NCBI GenBank assembly: GCA_016928125.1
Contig: JAFGLK010000387.1
Coordinates: 1-8,213 of the forward strand
DNA length: 8,213 nt
DNA from: Anaerolineae bacterium
GTDB taxonomy: Bacteria; Chloroflexota; Anaerolineae; UBA1429
Direction of reading: 5' to 3'
Part shown: in pieces, positions 5,644 to 8,213 of the stretch
Numbering within the stretch: position 1 is the stretch's first letter
How the letters are laid out: every line of letters begins with the position of its first letter
Made by a program: the position numbers and the translations under genes
The notes under the pieces: generated by a model
What the model saw: the letters and a program-made list of their open reading frames with translations, nothing else
The model's database searches: none
What the model was told of the DNA's origin: nothing

Positions 5644-7821
5644 CTACTCCTCGATATCCACCTGGCCCGATGCTGACCACTCGGCCACGATGCGCGTGCC
5701 CGCGCCCGACCGGCTCTCGATCCGCAGTCGCCCGCCCAGCGCGGCGATGCGCTCGCCCATGATGCGCAGGCCCAGCCGATCGGCGGGCGCCTGGGCTGGA
5801 TCGAACCCGCACCCATCGTCCCGCACCGTAAGCCGCGCCCATCCGGGAGCCATCTCCAGGGCCAGTTCCAGCGCCTGGGCCTGGGCGTGCTTGACGGCGT
5901 TGTTCAGCGCCTCCTGCGCGATGCGATAGAGCGCCACACGCACCTCGGCGGGCGGCTCGGCGGCGCCCGCCACCTGCAGGCTGATGGGCAGGCGCGCCCG
6001 CGCCGCGATGGCGTCGCGCAGTTGGCGCAGCAGATCGCCCAGCACCGCGCCGCTCAACGCCGCCGGGCGCAGCTCCAGCAACAACATACGCATCTCGGCC
6101 AGGGCGCCCTGAGTCAGCTCGCGCAGCTCGCCCAGGCGCGCCCGGCCCTCATCGGCGTCGGCCTCCCACAACAACGGTAGCACGCCCGCAATCAGGTTGG
6201 CCGAAAAGAGGGTCTGGGTCACCGAGTCGTGCAGCTCTCGCGCCAAGCGGTTGCGCTCGGCGGCGGCCGCCATACGCTCGACCTCCTCGTACAGGCGGGC
6301 GTTCTCGGCCGCCACGCCCACGCCCTGGCCGATGGCGCCCAGCAGGGCGCGCGTCTCGTCGTCGGGGCGCTGCTCCCCATCGGGCCAGAGCCAGATCGCG
6401 CCCACGGGCGCGCCCTGGGCCAGCAGGGGGGCAGCCAGCGCCCCCGCCGGCGCGTTCGCAGCCTGGCCCGCTTCTTGAGCCAAAGCCATGGCCCGCTCGG
6501 CGAGCGCCTGAGCCCCTGGTGGCGCCTCGCAGCCCGCCCACTCGCGACGCTCGCTCCCCTGCCAGGCATAGTAGATCAGACCGCGCCGGACGCCCAGCGC
6601 GGCCAGGGTCTCAACCAGGGCGGCCTCGAGCGTCTCGCGCAGGTTCAGGGAGCGATTGACGGCCCGCGCCACGCCGTTCAGCGTGGCCAGCTCGTGGGTG
6701 CGCTCGGCCACCTGGCACTCCAGACTGTTGTACAGGTCTTGCAGCCGCTGGGACATCTCATTGAACGCCGAGGCCAGATCGGCCAGTTCGTCGCCGGGCG
6801 GCGCCTGGATGCGCTGCTCCAGCGCCCCGCCGGCGATACGCTGGGCCGCCTGGGTCATCTCGGCCACCGGCCCGATGATGCGCTTCATCCCCAGCGCCAC
6901 CAGCACCGGCGGCAGGGCCAACCCCACCAGCAGCAAGGCCAGAAGCAGCCGCCCATAGCGCCGGCTCACCGCCGTGAGCTGGCGCCAGCTCTCCTCCTCG
7001 ATCAGCGCCCAGGGGGTATTCCAGATCGGCGCGTAGCTGGCGATGACCTCCTCGCCTTTGAGGCCCTGGGCGCGCAGCGCGCCGCTCTCGCGCGTCAGCG
7101 CCGCCTGCGCCACAGGCCAGGTCGAGACATTCTCCCCAAGCGTAAAGAGGCGCAGCGGGTCGAGTAGACGCCGGGCGCTGTCCACCAGGTAGATGCGGCT
7201 CTCGCCCGGACGGGTGTGAAACTTGAGCAGGCTGCGATAGAGCGCGCTGACGCTGCGCGGGTGGGGATCCAGCTCGAACAGGCCCACCAGAGCGCCGCGC
7301 ATCTGCTGTTGCGAGCCCTGCAGAGGCAGGACGATGGCCAGGACCGGGCGCCCATCGGGGCCCAGATCCTCGATATCCGAGGCGAAGATGAACTCCTCGG
7401 GGATGCCCAGCCGCTGAAAGAATCGCCGTTCGGACCAGTCCTGGCCCACCAGATCGGGGCGGCGCGGGTCGACGGCCACCACCCGGCCCTGAGCATCGAG
7501 CACGGCTACGCCAGCGTCGAAATCGCGCAGCGTCGGCACCGACCAGCGCAGGGCGGTCTGCAGGTAGGCCGGCTCCAGGCTCTGAAAGTCGGGCGTCATG
7601 GCCAGGGCATTGAGGACATCCACATGGCGGGCCAGCTCCACGCTCACCTGCTGGGCCAGGAACTCGGTGAGCTTGCGGTTCCGCTCGATGGCCAGCGCCT
7701 CGGTGACGCGTCCGTAGGTGTAGAAGGTGAAAATGGCCACCGCGCCCAGCACGATCATGGTGGGCACGAAGGACCAGGTGACAATGCGGGCCCGCAGGCC
7801 CCAGCGCAGCCGTGGCAACAT
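5644..7821 (-). CDS. membrane histidine kinase: dCache-HAMP-GAF-HisKA_3-HATPase
   Basis: A 725-residue inner-membrane sensor kinase, partner of the response regulator that follows. Transmembrane helix 1 lies at about 14-36 and helix 2 at about 290-312. Between them a roughly 250-residue extracytoplasmic region looks like a double Cache domain ([13 protein letters not shown] near 105-117; [10 protein letters not shown] near 126-135; [11 protein letters not shown] near 210-220), the usual site for small-ligand sensing. A HAMP linker follows (about 313-366; [15 protein letters not shown]), then a GAF-like domain (about 380-510). The HisKA_3 dimerisation helix carries the phosphoacceptor His531 in [15 protein letters not shown]. 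The ATPase has the N box [10 protein letters not shown] (637-646), G1 DDGCGFD (668-674) and a G2-type [15 protein letters not shown] (683-697). All catalytic motifs are intact. The ATG at 7819-7821 has GGGAG (complement of 7828-7832) 6 nt upstream. Ligand unknown. The Cache and GAF assignments come from pattern and position and are less certain than the kinase core. Confidence 0.95.
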   Translation of the reverse strand: MLPRLRWGLRARIVTWSFVPTMIVLGAVAIFTFYTYGRVTEALAIERNRKLTEFLAQQVSVELARHVDVLNALAMTPDFQSLEPAYLQTALRWSVPTLRDFDAGVAVLDAQGRVVAVDPRRPDLVGQDWSERRFFQRLGIPEEFIFASDIEDLGPDGRPVLAIVLPLQGSQQQMRGALVGLFELDPHPRSVSALYRSLLKFHTRPGESRIYLVDSARRLLDPLRLFTLGENVSTWPVAQAALTRESGALRAQGLKGEEVIASYAPIWNTPWALIEEESWRQLTAVSRRYGRLLLALLLVGLALPPVLVALGMKRIIGPVAEMTQAAQRIAGGALEQRIQAPPGDELADLASAFNEMSQRLQDLYNSLECQVAERTHELATLNGVARAVNRSLNLRETLEAALVETLAALGVRRGLIYYAWQGSERREWAGCEAPPGAQALAERAMALAQEAGQAANAPAGALAAPLLAQGAPVGAIWLWPDGEQRPDDETRALLGAIGQGVGVAAENARLYEEVERMAAAAERNRLARELHDSVTQTLFSANLIAGVLPLLWEADADEGRARLGELRELTQGALAEMRMLLLELRPAALSGAVLGDLLRQLRDAIAARARLPISLQVAGAAEPPAEVRVALYRIAQEALNNAVKHAQAQALELALEMAPGWARLTVRDDGCGFDPAQAPADRLGLRIMGERIAALGGRLRIESRSGAGTRIVAEWSASGQVDIEE

Positions 7822-7850
7822 CCGTCACTCCCAGCGTTCCAAACGCGTAC

Positions 7851-7889
7851 GCGGCGGAGGGGCCGCCTCTCGGCCAGCCCCTCCGCCGC
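7851..7889 (-). terminator. perfect 13-bp stem-loop ahead of the histidine kinase gene
   Basis: GCGGCGGAGGGGC (7851-7863) and GCCCCTCCGCCGC (7877-7889) pair perfectly over 13 bp around a 13-nt loop. It starts 9 nt after the stop of the upstream minus-strand gene. No T-run follows (GTACGCGTTTGG). Only 18 nt separate it from the ribosome site of the kinase gene, too little for a separate promoter downstream. It may be a partial terminator, an attenuator, or an mRNA-end stabiliser inside one operon. Confidence 0.6.
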
Positions 7890-7898
7890 ACGAATCCG

Positions 7899-8213
7899 TC
7901 AGTTGAAGCGCAGCGTCTGCAGGATCTCCTCAAACACCGCCACCGTGGCCTCATTGTCGGGCAACCGGTCGGGAAAGCCCGAGATCGAATCGGTGAACAC
8001 CAGCCACAGGTCGGGCGCGTTCGGATGCTGCACCACATAGCGGATCTGGCTGATCTCGTCGGTGATCTGCTCCACATCGCGGGTGGCCGCATGCCCGCCC
8101 AGGGCAATCGGCTGGCTCTCCGTGGGGGGCGCGTACACCTGCCGCAGCGCCTCCGCATCGCCGCGCACCACCTCCAGCGTGAACGGGGCGATGACGGGCG
8201 CGTTGGGATCGGG
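7899..8213 (-). CDS. C-terminal part of an unidentified protein, cut by the window edge
   Basis: An open minus-strand frame runs from the right edge to a TGA at 7899-7901 and gives 104 visible residues, beginning PDPNAPVIAPFTLEVVRG. GTG codons at 8166-8171 could be read as starts, but coding-like sequence continues upstream and there is no ribosome site, so I treat the gene as truncated at its 5' end. The visible part has a mixed alpha/beta look: RYVVQHPNAPDLWLVFTDSI (about 73-92 by rough count), then SGFPDRLPDNEATVAVFEEI and a short LQTLRFN tail. The ending (surface-exposed strand, then a helix, then LRF) recalls C-termini of secreted or lipoprotein-type proteins, but I do not recognise a named family. 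Localisation and function stay open. It precedes the histidine kinase on the same strand by 77 nt and may share its operon. Confidence 0.7.
   Translation of the reverse strand, partial: PDPNAPVIAPFTLEVVRGDAEALRQVYAPPTESQPIALGGHAATRDVEQITDEISQIRYVVQHPNAPDLWLVFTDSISGFPDRLPDNEATVAVFEEILQTLRFN

Noticed and set aside
5627..5842. Longer N-terminus for the response regulator
   Set aside because: The extra residues overlap the kinase ATPase coding sequence in another frame, while the ATG at 5626 has a good ribosome site and sits just before the receiver fold.
4838..5929. 363-codon plus-strand frame across the response regulator
   Set aside because: Antisense to a receiver plus LuxR HTH with every conserved residue; Gln/His/Arg-rich shadow.
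6758..8158. 466-codon minus-strand frame overlapping the kinase and the gene before it
   Set aside because: Runs through two genes in another frame and is dominated by Arg, Pro and Gly; the kinase frame has intact Cache, HAMP and transmembrane segments.
1..8213. tRNA, rRNA, riboswitch or CRISPR signals
   Set aside because: No cloverleaf, rRNA core or regularly spaced repeat-spacer pattern was found on reading both strands by eye; a covariance-model search was not possible.

Overview
The window looks like a chromosomal piece of a high-GC bacterium, most likely a Chloroflexota (Chloroflexia-type) member. This is an inference from the combination of a SARP/BTAD regulator fused to NB-ARC and TPR domains, a Cache-HAMP-GAF LuxR-type two-component system, a UbiE-like methyltransferase and a SnoaL-like protein, all in GC-rich DNA. 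No phage, transposase, integrase, tRNA, rRNA or CRISPR array is visible. Six protein genes are supported, one of them cut by the right edge, plus a possible 23-residue membrane peptide at the left edge.

Left to right: (1) 5-76, minus: a tiny hydrophobic ORF behind a near-ideal Shine-Dalgarno. (2) 152-222: a strong hairpin and copy A of a 53-nt repeat. (3) 239-1105, minus: a SAM-dependent methyltransferase. (4) 1314-1685, minus: a SnoaL/NTF2-fold protein. (5) 1686-1955: a divergent control region with a 20-bp palindrome, three tandem 11-bp repeats and a good promoter for the plus-strand gene. (6) 1956-4859, plus: a 967-residue AfsR-like regulator (wHTH, BTAD, NB-ARC, TPR). (7) 4860-4984: a convergent junction with a hairpin and the start of copy B of the 53-nt repeat, which runs 7 nt into the end of the next gene. 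(8) 4985-7821, minus: a histidine kinase followed 17 nt later by its NarL/LuxR-type response regulator. (9) 7851-7889: a perfect 13-bp stem-loop. (10) 7899 to the right edge, minus: the C-terminal part of an unidentified protein.

Two regulatory modules lie tail to tail. The right one is a conventional membrane sensor kinase and DNA-binding response regulator, probably co-transcribed and possibly fed by readthrough from the gene upstream through the stem-loop. The left one is a SARP/STAND regulator diverging from a SnoaL-like gene, with a methyltransferase gene next. Tandem 11-bp repeats, the kind of site SARP regulators use, lie between the divergent promoters. The regulator may therefore control the SnoaL-like gene, its own gene, or both. 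The left module is bracketed by two direct copies of a 53-nt repeat, one overlapping the response regulator stop codon. This suggests that about 4.8 kb was inserted or duplicated beside the two-component operon. These links are inferences from layout.
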